From Pseudomonadota bacterium (GTDB taxonomy: Bacteria > Pseudomonadota > Gammaproteobacteria > Steroidobacterales > Steroidobacteraceae): a DNA stretch of 52,561 bases. Below, piece by piece: positions 16,603 through 25,234 of this stretch (positions are counted from its first letter, which is position 1; the number at the start of each line of letters is the position of its first letter). Position numbers and translations under genes: made by a program. Where the stretch lies: NCBI GenBank assembly GCA_023433705.1, contig JAEYUC010000041.1, positions 1 through 52,561 of the forward strand. The letters run 5' to 3'. Under the pieces are notes generated by a model that saw nothing but the letters and a program-made list of their open reading frames with translations, made no database searches and was not told where the DNA came from.

Positions 16603-18279
16603 TCAGTTAGTCCCGGAGCCGGAGGCGGAGTCGGAATGAGCCAGGGACTCGTCGCGGGCTCCCTGGACTTCTTCCCAGTCCTCGTCCCACGAATCGACCT
16701 CGAATCGCCGGGTCATCGGAAAACTCGCGGGGCGCAGATATTCGAAGCGCTTGTCGTAGTCGAGCTGCGTCGCATACCGCGGCTCGGATTCCAGGATGGT
16801 GCCTGCCGTCAGGCTGCCCAGGATGAAGAGCTTTCCGGAACGGTCGTTCGCGACGGCTTCGATCCAGAAGCGCTGCCGGGCGAACAGCGCGGCATGGATG
16901 TGCAGGTCGCCGCCGCCCGTGACTCTGCCGCTCGAGATCTTTATGTCGCGGCCGGCGATGAGCGCGAGGAAATCGCGCGAGATCAGCACGTCGCGCGGAT
17001 CCTTGGCATAGACCAGGTCATTTTCGATTTCGATGTCTGACGGCGTGTACACCGTGAAGATGCCCGAGACGGTTCCGCTCACGTAGAGCCTGGAGCCCTT
17101 GTCGCCGATCAGGTAGCGAGGACGGTCGGAAGCCTCCGCGCGCTGCAGCTCGCCGGCGCCGTTCGCGGCGCGCCACGCGAAGCTGCCGTCGGGATTGAAG
17201 ATGATGCGCGTGTCCCCCGAGAAGACGTGCCGGTCGGTTTCATCGCCGCCATTGACGACGTCGGGCATGTCGCGCGGCAGGGTCACGCGTTCGGTGCGGG
17301 TTTCGGTGCCGCCCTGGAACACGTCGCGCACGCGCTTGCGTGTTCCGATCGGCGAGTCGGTGAGCCGCGTCGCGGACGTGGTCACCTTGCCGAAGAAGCG
17401 CGGCTCGATGCCCTGGCTGAACGCGAGCCCGATTTCCGAGTTGCTGTGAAAGCGACCGTCGATCACGTCGTCGTGCAGCCGGATGTTCTTGTCCCAGTGG
17501 TTCACGAGCTGGGTGAAGTGGGAGAACGCGAGGCGTTTCAGCGAGAGCGTGGTGCGCATTCGCTTGCCGTCGTTCTCGGTCATGATCTCCGCGATGACCT
17601 GCTCGAGGCCGGTGCTGTCCGGCGCGGGCTTGCGTTGCACGCGTGCGGTGTACTGGCGCCCATCTACCTGCCAGCTCAGCTCCGTCTCGGTGGAGTTGTT
17701 CGCGAGGAGTTTCTGCGCGAGCTTCTCGATGTTCTTGCGCAGCATGGTCTGTTCTTCGGGATGCACGTCCGCGGCGTATTTCGGCGCGTCGGTGACGATG
17801 TGCGTCGGTTCGGCCGACCCGGACGTGGTCGTCAGCACCTCGGCGGTTTGGGCGCCGGCTTCGACGGGCTCCACGGCGGTCACCTGTTCGGGGAACTGCT
17901 CCGTCAATTCCGCGGCGGGTGTCGTGAGCTCGAGCGGTTCCGCGGCCACGACCTGTTCGGACGTGCCGGGATCGTCGATGACTTCCTCTGTGGGCTCGGG
18001 CAAGGGCACGGGGAGGGCCGCGTCGCTGAAGTACTGGCTGCTGGGCCCATCGCGGGTTTCGAGCTGCACCGATAGTTCGGGCACGTCCGCGTCGTCTTCG
18101 CCCGATTCGAACAGCGCGGCGGCGAACATGAACAGGATCGCCAGGTGGATAGCCGCCGAGATCGCCAGCGTCGTCGTGATCTCGCGATTGTCGCGGAACG
18201 CGATCCAAAAGCGCCCCCACGCCTGGCGTAAGCCAAGCGCCACGCCTGGTCGCGAACTGGCGAACACGGGTGCTTCCAC
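16603..18279 (-). CDS. Large membrane-anchored hypothetical protein with TonB-like N-terminus
   Basis: The product is 558 residues. Residues about 1-35 are cytoplasmic, 36-58 form one membrane helix (TTLAISAAIHLAILFMFAAALF), and about 60-175 are an acidic Pro/Glu/Thr-rich linker, so the rest would face the periplasm. The middle (250-330) contains HDDVIDGRFHSNSEIGLAF, which resembles the stretch seen in pilus-assembly and DUF4900-type surface proteins. The C-terminal half is beta-rich with regular turns (RDIKISSGRVTGGGDLHIHAALFA), suggesting a stacked-strand fold. I cannot assign a family. The start is GTG 18279; the stop is adjacent to the stop of the convergent triple-PAS kinase. Confidence 0.65.
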   Translation of the reverse strand: MEAPVFASSRPGVALGLRQAWGRFWIAFRDNREITTTLAISAAIHLAILFMFAAALFESGEDDADVPELSVQLETRDGPSSQYFSDAALPVPLPEPTEEVIDDPGTSEQVVAAEPLELTTPAAELTEQFPEQVTAVEPVEAGAQTAEVLTTTSGSAEPTHIVTDAPKYAADVHPEEQTMLRKNIEKLAQKLLANNSTETELSWQVDGRQYTARVQRKPAPDSTGLEQVIAEIMTENDGKRMRTTLSLKRLAFSHFTQLVNHWDKNIRLHDDVIDGRFHSNSEIGLAFSQGIEPRFFGKVTTSATRLTDSPIGTRKRVRDVFQGGTETRTERVTLPRDMPDVVNGGDETDRHVFSGDTRIIFNPDGSFAWRAANGAGELQRAEASDRPRYLIGDKGSRLYVSGTVSGIFTVYTPSDIEIENDLVYAKDPRDVLISRDFLALIAGRDIKISSGRVTGGGDLHIHAALFARQRFWIEAVANDRSGKLFILGSLTAGTILESEPRYATQLDYDKRFEYLRPASFPMTRRFEVDSWDEDWEEVQGARDESLAHSDSASGSGTN

Positions 18280-18359
18280 CCGAGACCTCCGGACGAATTC
18301 CCCTCGGCCGCTATCTTGCTCCTTTCATCCGCCGCCGGTCACGGACTTTGGTTCGATGG

Positions 18360-20378
18360 TCAGCGCCGCGCGCTCGGGTCGCTGCTAGGTGGCGGTGCGC
18401 GATCCTCGGCGGCGGGCGGACCCAGGATTTCGGTCAGGATCGGCTTCAGCGCGTCGGCCCAGACCTGGTACGCCTTCGGGGTGAGGTGCAGTCCGTCATA
18501 AGTCATGCCGATTCTCAACTTGTTTTCCGAATCGGCTAGCTGCTCGTTGATGTTTATGTAACGAACGGCCCTGCCGTCCGCGAGGCGGGCGATGCCCTTG
18601 TTCGCCGCATTGATGATGGGCATGACACCGATGTTGTCGTTGCGCGGGGTGATGCCCGTGAGCACGACCGTCGCCTTCGGCGCGCGCCGCCGGATTTCTC
18701 CGACGATCGCGGTAACGCCTCTGACAACTTCATCCGCGCGCGCCTGCGTGTCGCCCAAGGGCTCGGCTGTTCCGACGTTGTTCGTACCCGCCATCACGAC
18801 GACCACCTTAGGGTGAACCTCGTCGAGCTCGCCGTTCTGCAGACGCCAGAGGATGTGCTGGGTCTTGTCGGCGCCCCAGCCGAAGTCGGCGGCGTTCCAG
18901 CCGTGGAAATTCGCGCGCCAGTTGTCGAGCAGGTCTTTCCAGGCCGCATCGCTCGTACCCCAGCGTCTCGTGATCGAGTCGCCGACGAAATACACGTCGA
19001 TCTGGCCTTGCTTGCGCTTCGCCAGCAGTTCTTCGTGCGCGATCAGTGAATTGCGATCGGTGCGGGGCGTCGCGACGTCGGCACGCTCGATCGGCGGCTT
19101 GCCGGCGACCAGGGCGCTGAGCCACGCGGCGGAGCGCTCGGTCCACGGCCGCGATTGTTCGGGGGTCGCGAGATGGTTGTGAGGCGACTCGATCATCGGC
19201 GCCGCTTCCTTCGGTCCCTTGATCTCGTTGAACGCGGCCCAGATGCCTACCGGCGGAGTCGTGATGTCGAGGAAACCCATCGACACGAGCGAGGTCGCCT
19301 TGATGCGCGACGCGCAGTTCACGGTGTCGAAGTACTGCGCGGTTTCGAGGACCTTCGGATCCTTGTCGTCCCAGAAGGGATAACCGATCTTGCGGCCATG
19401 AGCCGTGCCGTTCGCATCGGCGCCGGCCGGCACGTTCACGAGCACGTGCGTGACCTTGGGATGAAATGCCGCCGCGCACAGGCTCTGCTGGCCGCCCATG
19501 CTGGTGCCGGTCACGACCAGCGTGCGGCCGTCCCAGTCCGGTCGGCTCGCGAGATAGTCGAGCGCGCGGATGTCGGCCAGGTACATCTGCAGGAAATAGT
19601 TCCTGTCGCGATTGCGCGTCTCGATCTTGTTGTATTCCTTGAGCTCCTGCGGGAGGGCGTCGTAATACTCCTGGGGCTGATCGGGCATCACGTCGTGCGG
19701 CTCGATGTTCACCGCGAGCCATCCTTCCGCCGCGCGGTCCGTGACCCAGGATTTCTGCAGGGGATAGGGCTTGCTCGCCCACTGCAGGATCACGAGGCCG
19801 GGGTATTTCTTCTTGCCTTGTTTTGCTCCTGGCGGGTCGCTGGGCTTCGCGACCTGTCCCCAGACGTGTTTGCCGTCCAGGTGATTCATCTTGAGGATCG
19901 CGAAGTCGACGCCTTCCTTCTCGCTGGGCTTGGGCGTGAGCTCGGGATTGGCGGGCACCTTGCGCAGTAGTTTGATCTTCGAGGCCCAGAACGCGTCGAA
20001 GTCCTTCGGCGCCGGAATCGCGGGACCGATCTTTTCGGGCGCCACCGCCGCGCCAAGCGCGCGCGGCTTCGCACCCGGGAAATCCTGCGTGAGCTCGACG
20101 TACACCATGCCCGGCTCGTCGAGTTTCGCCTCGATCTTCGCGGGTTGGCCCGGCCACAGCGTGCCGCGACCGAGCTCCGCGAGATTGTTCTTGCGGATCA
20201 CGTAGGTGACCGGCTGCGAGTTCCACGGCAGCGTGACGTTCCAGCCGGCGGTCTCGCCGAGCGCGTAAATGCCGGAAACCTTGTAGGGCACGTAGTGCGG
20301 GCCGCCCGCTTCGTCGGCGAATACGGCCGCACAGGCAAGGAGCAGCGCCGCGGCGAACGGCGCGCGCAGGTTCTTCAT
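18360..20378 (-). CDS. Bifunctional exported esterase: CE7-like acetyl xylan esterase domain plus SGNH/GDSL hydrolase domain
   Basis: The 672-residue product has a signal peptide (1-22). Residues about 120-430 are an alpha/beta-hydrolase of the acetyl xylan esterase (AXE1/CE7) type. The nucleophile is in VTGTSMGGQQSLCAA (Ser about 295), the acid Asp in SMGFLDITTPP, and the His in ESPHNHLA. Residues about 455-650 are an SGNH hydrolase with block I GDSITRRWG, GTNN (block III) and DGLHLTPKAY (block V Asp/His). Two catalytic domains in one chain suggest removal of several acyl groups from plant polysaccharide. It lies 10 bases behind the oxidoreductase gene and shares its promoter. The arabinofuranosidase at 28.8 kb fits the same diet. 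Confidence 0.85.
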   Translation of the reverse strand: MKNLRAPFAAALLLACAAVFADEAGGPHYVPYKVSGIYALGETAGWNVTLPWNSQPVTYVIRKNNLAELGRGTLWPGQPAKIEAKLDEPGMVYVELTQDFPGAKPRALGAAVAPEKIGPAIPAPKDFDAFWASKIKLLRKVPANPELTPKPSEKEGVDFAILKMNHLDGKHVWGQVAKPSDPPGAKQGKKKYPGLVILQWASKPYPLQKSWVTDRAAEGWLAVNIEPHDVMPDQPQEYYDALPQELKEYNKIETRNRDRNYFLQMYLADIRALDYLASRPDWDGRTLVVTGTSMGGQQSLCAAAFHPKVTHVLVNVPAGADANGTAHGRKIGYPFWDDKDPKVLETAQYFDTVNCASRIKATSLVSMGFLDITTPPVGIWAAFNEIKGPKEAAPMIESPHNHLATPEQSRPWTERSAAWLSALVAGKPPIERADVATPRTDRNSLIAHEELLAKRKQGQIDVYFVGDSITRRWGTSDAAWKDLLDNWRANFHGWNAADFGWGADKTQHILWRLQNGELDEVHPKVVVVMAGTNNVGTAEPLGDTQARADEVVRGVTAIVGEIRRRAPKATVVLTGITPRNDNIGVMPIINAANKGIARLADGRAVRYININEQLADSENKLRIGMTYDGLHLTPKAYQVWADALKPILTEILGPPAAEDRAPPPSSDPSARR

Positions 20379-20388
20379 GTTGTTCTCC

Positions 20389-21549
20389 TCAAACTACCGG
20401 GCGTGTCGCGACTTTCTGTGCCTGCAGCACGAGCTCCGCCGCGAGCAGCGCCTGTTCCTGGTTCTGCGCGATCTCCGTGCGCTCGACCACGTCGGCCACG
20501 AACTGCGGGCCGAAGGGCAGCACGACCTTGCTGCAATCGATGTAACTCGCCTTCTTCTTGTCGACGATGTAGAGGTGATTGCCGCCCTTGAGGCCCGAGG
20601 CGACGTTCGTGTACTTGCGCAGCTCGATGTATCCGTCGGTGCCGAGGACGAACAGGCGTCCGTCACCCCAGGTGTCGAGACCGTCGGGCGTGAACCAGTC
20701 CACGCGTATGTACCCGGTGCCGCCGTTGCCCGTGACGATCATGTCGCCGAAGTCCTCGAAGTTCGGGTGCTGCGGGTAGGCGACGTTGCCCGTCTGCGCG
20801 GCGACGACCTGCGCCTTCGTGCTGTTCGTGTAGTAGAGAAACTGGTCCGCCTGGTGCGAGCCGATGTCGCACAGGATGCCGCCGTAACGCGTCTTGTCGA
20901 AGAACCATGCCGGCCGGCTCGGAGCATTCACGCGATGCGGACCCAGATTGATCGTCTGGATCACCTTGCCGATCGCGCCCTGCTTGATGAGTTCGCCCGC
21001 GTACACGGCCGAGCGTACTTCGAGGCGTTCCGAATACATGATCGCGAACTTGCGTCCGGTTTCCTTCACGGCCTTGCGCACATCCGCGAGCTGCTCGAGC
21101 GTCGTGATGCCGGGCTTGTCGGCGAGGTAATCCTTGCCGGCCTTCATGACGCGGATGCCGAGCGGCGCGCGCAGGTCGGGGATCGGCGCGCCGAGCACGA
21201 GCTGGATGGATTTGTCGTTCAGGATCTCGTCTTCGCTCGCGGCGAGTTTCACGTCGCCGAATTCCTTGCGGAATTGCGCGATTTGCGCCGGATCCTGTGA
21301 ATAGAACGAGACGAGCTCGCCGCCGCCGCGCGTCACGGCGCGCGTCATGCCGTAGATGTGCGCGTGATCAAGGCCAATCGCGGCGAAGCGGATCCTGTGC
21401 GTGGGCTCGATTTCCGCGGTCGAGGAATTCGCCGGATCAACGGTGAACGCGCCGGAGGCGCCCTGTGCCAATGCGGCGCTCGAGACGCCGGAAAACATTC
21501 CCGCGATTCCCGCGGCCTGCAGGAAATCGCGCCGATTCGGTCCGCCCAT
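20389..21549 (-). CDS. Gfo/Idh/MocA family oxidoreductase with Tat signal
   Basis: The product is 386 residues. The N-terminus has a twin-arginine signal (NRRDFLQAAGIAGMF, ending ALAQG). The next part is a Rossmann domain with IRFAAIGLDHAHIYGM and LVLGAPIPDLRAPLGIRVMKAGKDYLADKPG, where the KP pair is typical of Gfo/Idh/MocA enzymes. The C-terminal alpha/beta domain has GGILCDIGSHQADQFLYYT, with the conserved DxxxH-type dyad. Exported family members act on sugars with a tightly bound NAD(P). The ATG at 21549 is preferred to one ten codons earlier because GAGGGGG lies seven bases upstream and the Tat signal then begins properly. It is first of a two-gene operon with the double esterase. Confidence 0.85.
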   Translation of the reverse strand: MGGPNRRDFLQAAGIAGMFSGVSSAALAQGASGAFTVDPANSSTAEIEPTHRIRFAAIGLDHAHIYGMTRAVTRGGGELVSFYSQDPAQIAQFRKEFGDVKLAASEDEILNDKSIQLVLGAPIPDLRAPLGIRVMKAGKDYLADKPGITTLEQLADVRKAVKETGRKFAIMYSERLEVRSAVYAGELIKQGAIGKVIQTINLGPHRVNAPSRPAWFFDKTRYGGILCDIGSHQADQFLYYTNSTKAQVVAAQTGNVAYPQHPNFEDFGDMIVTGNGGTGYIRVDWFTPDGLDTWGDGRLFVLGTDGYIELRKYTNVASGLKGGNHLYIVDKKKASYIDCSKVVLPFGPQFVADVVERTEIAQNQEQALLAAELVLQAQKVATRPVV

Positions 21550-21550
21550 C

Positions 21551-21607
21551 GGTTGCCCCCTCAACGAGTGAAGGGGCAACCATACCGTGGTCAGGCCAAT
21601 TTGTCAG
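21551..21607 (-). promoter_or_regulatory. Promoter and inverted-repeat operator of the oxidoreductase-esterase operon
   Basis: On the minus strand there is -35 CTGACA (21607-21602), a 17-base spacer and -10 TATGGT (21584-21579). A perfect 9-base inverted repeat, GGTTGCCCC (21551-21559) and GGGGCAACC (21573-21581), has one arm on the -10 box and the other over the ribosome-binding site. A repressor bound here would block initiation. If transcription starts further upstream, the same repeat would form a hairpin hiding the Shine-Dalgarno. Confidence 0.6.
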
Positions 21608-21649
21608 TCCGGGAGACCACCGCCGCGGACACAGGTGCGCGAGAAAAAA

Positions 21650-22447
21650 TTATCCGTTACGCGTCAGGCGCCAGATTGTGACGGCGGAGAACAGCACGGT
21701 GAATCCCACCATCGCGGCGATCGACATCTGTACCGGGAAGAACGCGAACTTCTCGACATCCGCCGCGTGCATCATCACCTGCAGGACGTGAAATTGCGGC
21801 CAGATCGGCGCCTGCCAGTGCATGGACGGTGGCAGCGGAAAGAACATGCCCGAGAGATAGCATCCAGGTAGATAGATGACGTTCGCCCAGCCGGGCGCCG
21901 CGGAGCCGCTGAAAAGTGATCCGACCATGAGTCCCATCGCCGTGAACGGGATGGTTCCGACGAGGAGGCCGCCGCTGAGCGCCGCCACTTGGCCTGCCGT
22001 CAGCGCGAGTTTTCCGCTCGCGAGCGCCACCAGAAGTATCGGTGCGTAGGCGATGAACCCGAGCGCGAGTCCGCTCGCGATTTTCGCGACCACCCACGCG
22101 GCGGGTGGGGCGGGTTGAGCGCGCTTGAGGCGTAGCAGCCCCATGTCGCGCTCCAGCGCGAGCGAGACGCCGATTCCGAACAGCGCCGGCATCGTCACGG
22201 ACATGAGGGAGAACGCCGAGAACAGGAAGATTCCGAGGCCCGGATCCTTCGCAATCCATTCGACCATTATCACTTGCGCGAACAGCGCATAGAGCGCGAT
22301 CGGCAGGATGAGCACCGGGATCGCGACGCCCGGATTGCGCACCATGCGCATGAATTCGAAACGCGTTTCGGTGAAATAGGCGACGAAGGCGCTGCGCCCG
22401 GCAGCGGCGGTTGCCGCGGGAATGGAAGTCAGTGTGACCGAGTTCAT
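21650..22447 (-). CDS. ABC-2 type transporter permease
   Basis: The product is 265 residues with six predicted membrane helices, from VAIPVLILPIALYALFAQVIM to the last helix near the C-terminus (MVGFTVLFSAVTIW). The ABC-2 signature region includes LLRLKRAQPAPPAAWVVAKI and IYLPGCYLSGMFFPLPPSMHW, close to the drug/lipid exporter (DrrB/YadH) pattern. Its start overlaps the stop of the fused acyltransferase-ATPase gene by four bases (ATGA), so that ATPase is almost certainly its partner. It is last in the GntR operon. Substrate is unknown. Confidence 0.88.
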   Translation of the reverse strand: MNSVTLTSIPAATAAAGRSAFVAYFTETRFEFMRMVRNPGVAIPVLILPIALYALFAQVIMVEWIAKDPGLGIFLFSAFSLMSVTMPALFGIGVSLALERDMGLLRLKRAQPAPPAAWVVAKIASGLALGFIAYAPILLVALASGKLALTAGQVAALSGGLLVGTIPFTAMGLMVGSLFSGSAAPGWANVIYLPGCYLSGMFFPLPPSMHWQAPIWPQFHVLQVMMHAADVEKFAFFPVQMSIAAMVGFTVLFSAVTIWRLTRNG

Positions 22448-24549
22448 GCGGCCTCCCGTGTGAGTTCGTTGAATGCTTCGTTCAATCCGGCCTGGCGCAC
22501 CTCGAGTTTGCCGAGAGTGGCGTCAGCGGCGAGCAGCCGGCGCACGACTCCTTCCGCATCGGTGACGGTGATGTTCAGCCGGTCCTGCGTGATCTGTGCA
22601 TCGACGACGCCGGGCCAGCCGCGCACCTCGTCGGGTGACAGAGTCGTGACGCAGGTGATCTGCCGGCGCGCGACCAGGTCGCGCATCTCGTTGACCGTGC
22701 CCGTGGCGATGACGCGGCCCTTCGCAATGACCGCGACGCGGTCCGCGAGCGCCTCGGCTTCTTCGAGGTAGTGAGTCGTCAGGACGATCGAGCAGCCATC
22801 GGCCAGCAGTCGCCGCACGCTGTGCCACATCGCCTCGCGCGCCTTGATGTCGAGTCCGACGGTGGGTTCGTCGAGGAAGAGAACCTTGGGGCGCCCACAC
22901 ACCGCGATCGCGAATTGCGCCTGGCGCTTCTGTCCGCCCGAGAGTTTGCCGTACTTGCGGTCGGCGAGCTGCGCGAGGCCGGTGAGCGTCAGCGCGTCCT
23001 CGACCGACATCGGGTCGTCGTAGTAACTCGCGGCGAGCGTGACGAGCTCGCGCACCTTGAGCTCCTTCGGCAGCTCGACGTCCTGCATCATGACGCCGAG
23101 TCCGCGGCGCCGATCCAGGTCCTGAGGCGCGCCGCCCAGCAACATGACTTCTCCTGCATCGGCTTCGAGGAGTCCGAGCCACAACGAGATCGCGGTGGAT
23201 TTGCCGGCCCCGTTAGGCCCGAGAACCGCGAGCAGCTCGCCGCGCTTGACCTCGATGTCGATGCCGTCGAGCGCGGTGATGGCACCGTAACGCTTGACGA
23301 TGCCGCGCAGGGAAGCCACCGGCGCTCCCGAGGTATCGGACGCCGGCGAGAGGACCGCGCTGCTGGCTGCCTGCGCTGTGCGCTTGCGCGGATACTTGCG
23401 GCCGTTCAGCAACTGGCCGACGAAAGTTGAGCGCACCAGGAAGTGATAACTGAGGAACAGCACCGCGAACGACGAGACCACGATGAACGGGTACTTGATG
23501 CTCCAGTGCAGCGGCCAGTGCCCGACCCACACCTGCAGGGCTACGACGACCGGTAGGTGCGCCAGGTACACCCAGTAGGAGGCGTCCGCGATGTATCGGC
23601 GCGTGGCGCTGTAGTTAGAAAGGAAGCGTAGCGCCGCGCCGGTAAGGCCGAGTGTCCAGCCCCACACCGCGACGCCGAACGCGTAGGCGAATGCGCTCTT
23701 GGTGAGGCCGGGCGCCGCCATCGGCGTGGAATGCACCACATACAGCATCCAGCCGGTCGCGACGATGCCCAGTCCCAAGTGCGCGATCCAGCGCGCCGCG
23801 ATGGCCTGCAGCGCATCGCGCGAGCGGTGCACGAACCAGCCGACCGCGAACGCGGTGCCGAAGCCGACCGAGGCCGGTACTTGCGGAATCAGCGACTGGT
23901 CAGGCGTCGGGATGCCCTGCCAGTAGAACCACATCGGCAGCCAGATCAGCGTGATTGCCAGCGGAATGCCGAGCGTCAACACGCCGACCAGCGACTTGAC
24001 GGAGAACGTCACCGCGCGCTCGAGGTGCGCGGCGAGTTTCCGCGCCGGATCGAGCTTGCGGAAAATGGCGCGCAGGCCGAGGAAGGCCGCATACGTCAAC
24101 AGCAGCTGATAGAGGAACCACAGGTGCGTCAGCGGGAAGGCGCCCAGTGTCTTCGGCATCTCGGGCATCGTCGGCGGCGCGCCCAAGACCTTGGTGAGGC
24201 CGACCATCCAGAGATACCCGATCAACGGGAACAGGATGATCCATCCGATGATGAGGGGCAGCCCGATGCGCTTCGCGCGATTCGCCCAGAAGCCACCCGT
24301 TCCGAGCCTCTGGTGCATGAGGCGCGCGAAGAAGCCCGCGATGAAGAAGAACAGCGACATGCGGAAGACGTGCGTGACGAACGCGGCGTCGCTCAGGAAC
24401 TGGCTGGGCGAGTTGTCGTTCATCGCCCAGATTCCGGGCGGCCAGCCCGGCATGAAGGAGAGCGCGGCGTGAAAGGCCACGCCCAGCAGCAGCGCGAAGC
24501 CGCGCACCGCGTCGAGCGCGTGCAGGCGGGAGTCGGGAGTGTTGTTCAT
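22444..24549 (-). CDS. Acyltransferase-3 membrane domain fused to an ABC transporter ATPase
   Basis: The product is 701 residues in one unbroken frame. Residues about 1-385 are an integral-membrane acyltransferase of the OpgC/acyltransferase-3 type: RLHALDAVRGFALLLGVAFHAA at the start, MSLFFFIAGFFARLM, and about ten membrane helices. A basic linker follows (RKYPRKRTAQAASS). From about residue 408 there is a complete ABC ATPase: Walker A GPNGAGKST (about 445), a Q-loop region, signature LSGGQKRQ, and Walker B VLFLDEPTVGLD, then the H-loop in TTHYLEEAEALADR. ATG 24549 is preferred over the longer frame because the family sequence begins there. ATPase and acyltransferase in one chain is unusual and suggests acylation coupled to export of the same molecule; a missing stop between two former genes is the alternative. 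Confidence 0.85.
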   Translation of the reverse strand: MNNTPDSRLHALDAVRGFALLLGVAFHAALSFMPGWPPGIWAMNDNSPSQFLSDAAFVTHVFRMSLFFFIAGFFARLMHQRLGTGGFWANRAKRIGLPLIIGWIILFPLIGYLWMVGLTKVLGAPPTMPEMPKTLGAFPLTHLWFLYQLLLTYAAFLGLRAIFRKLDPARKLAAHLERAVTFSVKSLVGVLTLGIPLAITLIWLPMWFYWQGIPTPDQSLIPQVPASVGFGTAFAVGWFVHRSRDALQAIAARWIAHLGLGIVATGWMLYVVHSTPMAAPGLTKSAFAYAFGVAVWGWTLGLTGAALRFLSNYSATRRYIADASYWVYLAHLPVVVALQVWVGHWPLHWSIKYPFIVVSSFAVLFLSYHFLVRSTFVGQLLNGRKYPRKRTAQAASSAVLSPASDTSGAPVASLRGIVKRYGAITALDGIDIEVKRGELLAVLGPNGAGKSTAISLWLGLLEADAGEVMLLGGAPQDLDRRRGLGVMMQDVELPKELKVRELVTLAASYYDDPMSVEDALTLTGLAQLADRKYGKLSGGQKRQAQFAIAVCGRPKVLFLDEPTVGLDIKAREAMWHSVRRLLADGCSIVLTTHYLEEAEALADRVAVIAKGRVIATGTVNEMRDLVARRQITCVTTLSPDEVRGWPGVVDAQITQDRLNITVTDAEGVVRRLLAADATLGKLEVRQAGLNEAFNELTREAA

Positions 24550-24565
24550 GTTGGAGTCCCTTCGG

Positions 24566-25234
24566 TCAGATGTGATCGCGTCGGCGGGCCGCGATGAGAT
24601 AGGGCAGGGAGACGGCGAGCGTGAAGACGAGTAGTTCGATCGCGAGGATGGTCCAGAACGTCGCGTTCCAGGACGGCGTGGCACCCGTGAAGGATCCCGA
24701 GATTCCGGGCACGGCGAAGGTCATGAAGATGAACAGCGACACGCACATGTTCGTCACCGCGATGAGCGCCGTCATGGCTCCCTCGGAAGTGAGGTGCAGC
24801 GCCCCGCTCAAGACGACCGCGAAATTCGCGAGCATGTACACACACAGCAGGATGGCGAACGGCACCATCCCGTCGGGAAGGTTCGGCATGATGAGCAGCA
24901 ACGCGACGGCGCCGCCGCTCAACACGAGCCAAACCGGCAGGTAGCAGGCGATCAGGGCCAGGATCTTGGTGCGAACGTAGTCGCCGTGCGACAGCGGCAA
25001 GCTCAGCACGAACAGCTGCGCGCGCTCTTTGCGTTCGTTCACCACACCCTGCAACGTGACCATGATTCCGAAGGCGATCACGGTCGTGATCCATCCGAGC
25101 ATGCCGATGTTGAAGCGCATGCGGCCCTCGGCCGCGATGACGAGCGAGACGAGTCCCGCGACGATCGAGACGCCGATGAGCCCGCGCTGCAGGTAGAGGT
25201 CCTTGAAGACGAGTCTGCGGGTGAGTGCGTTCAT
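24566..25234 (-). CDS. ABC transporter permease (ABC-2 / YtrC-D-like)
   Basis: The product is 222 residues with six hydrophobic segments (for example LIGVSIVAGLVSLVIAA, ILALIACYLPVWLVLSGGAVALLLIM, FWTILAIELLVFTLAVSLPYLIAA). The short cytoplasmic loop with NERKERAQLFVLSLPLSHGDYVRTKI is typical of permeases paired with GntR-YtrA-regulated ATPases. Its ATG overlaps the stop of the upstream ATPase gene by four bases. Together they would form an exporter of ABC-2 type. The next gene starts 16 bases after its stop. Substrate is unknown; the YtrBCDEF and BcrAB systems are the nearest familiar arrangements. Confidence 0.8.
   Translation of the reverse strand: MNALTRRLVFKDLYLQRGLIGVSIVAGLVSLVIAAEGRMRFNIGMLGWITTVIAFGIMVTLQGVVNERKERAQLFVLSLPLSHGDYVRTKILALIACYLPVWLVLSGGAVALLLIMPNLPDGMVPFAILLCVYMLANFAVVLSGALHLTSEGAMTALIAVTNMCVSLFIFMTFAVPGISGSFTGATPSWNATFWTILAIELLVFTLAVSLPYLIAARRRDHI

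Noticed and set aside
19846..19876. CTGTCCCC followed by GTTTGCC in the esterase gene, resembling the palindromic element
   Set aside because: It encodes a natural part of the esterase (HVWGQVAKPS), lacks the inverted half and does not lengthen the protein.
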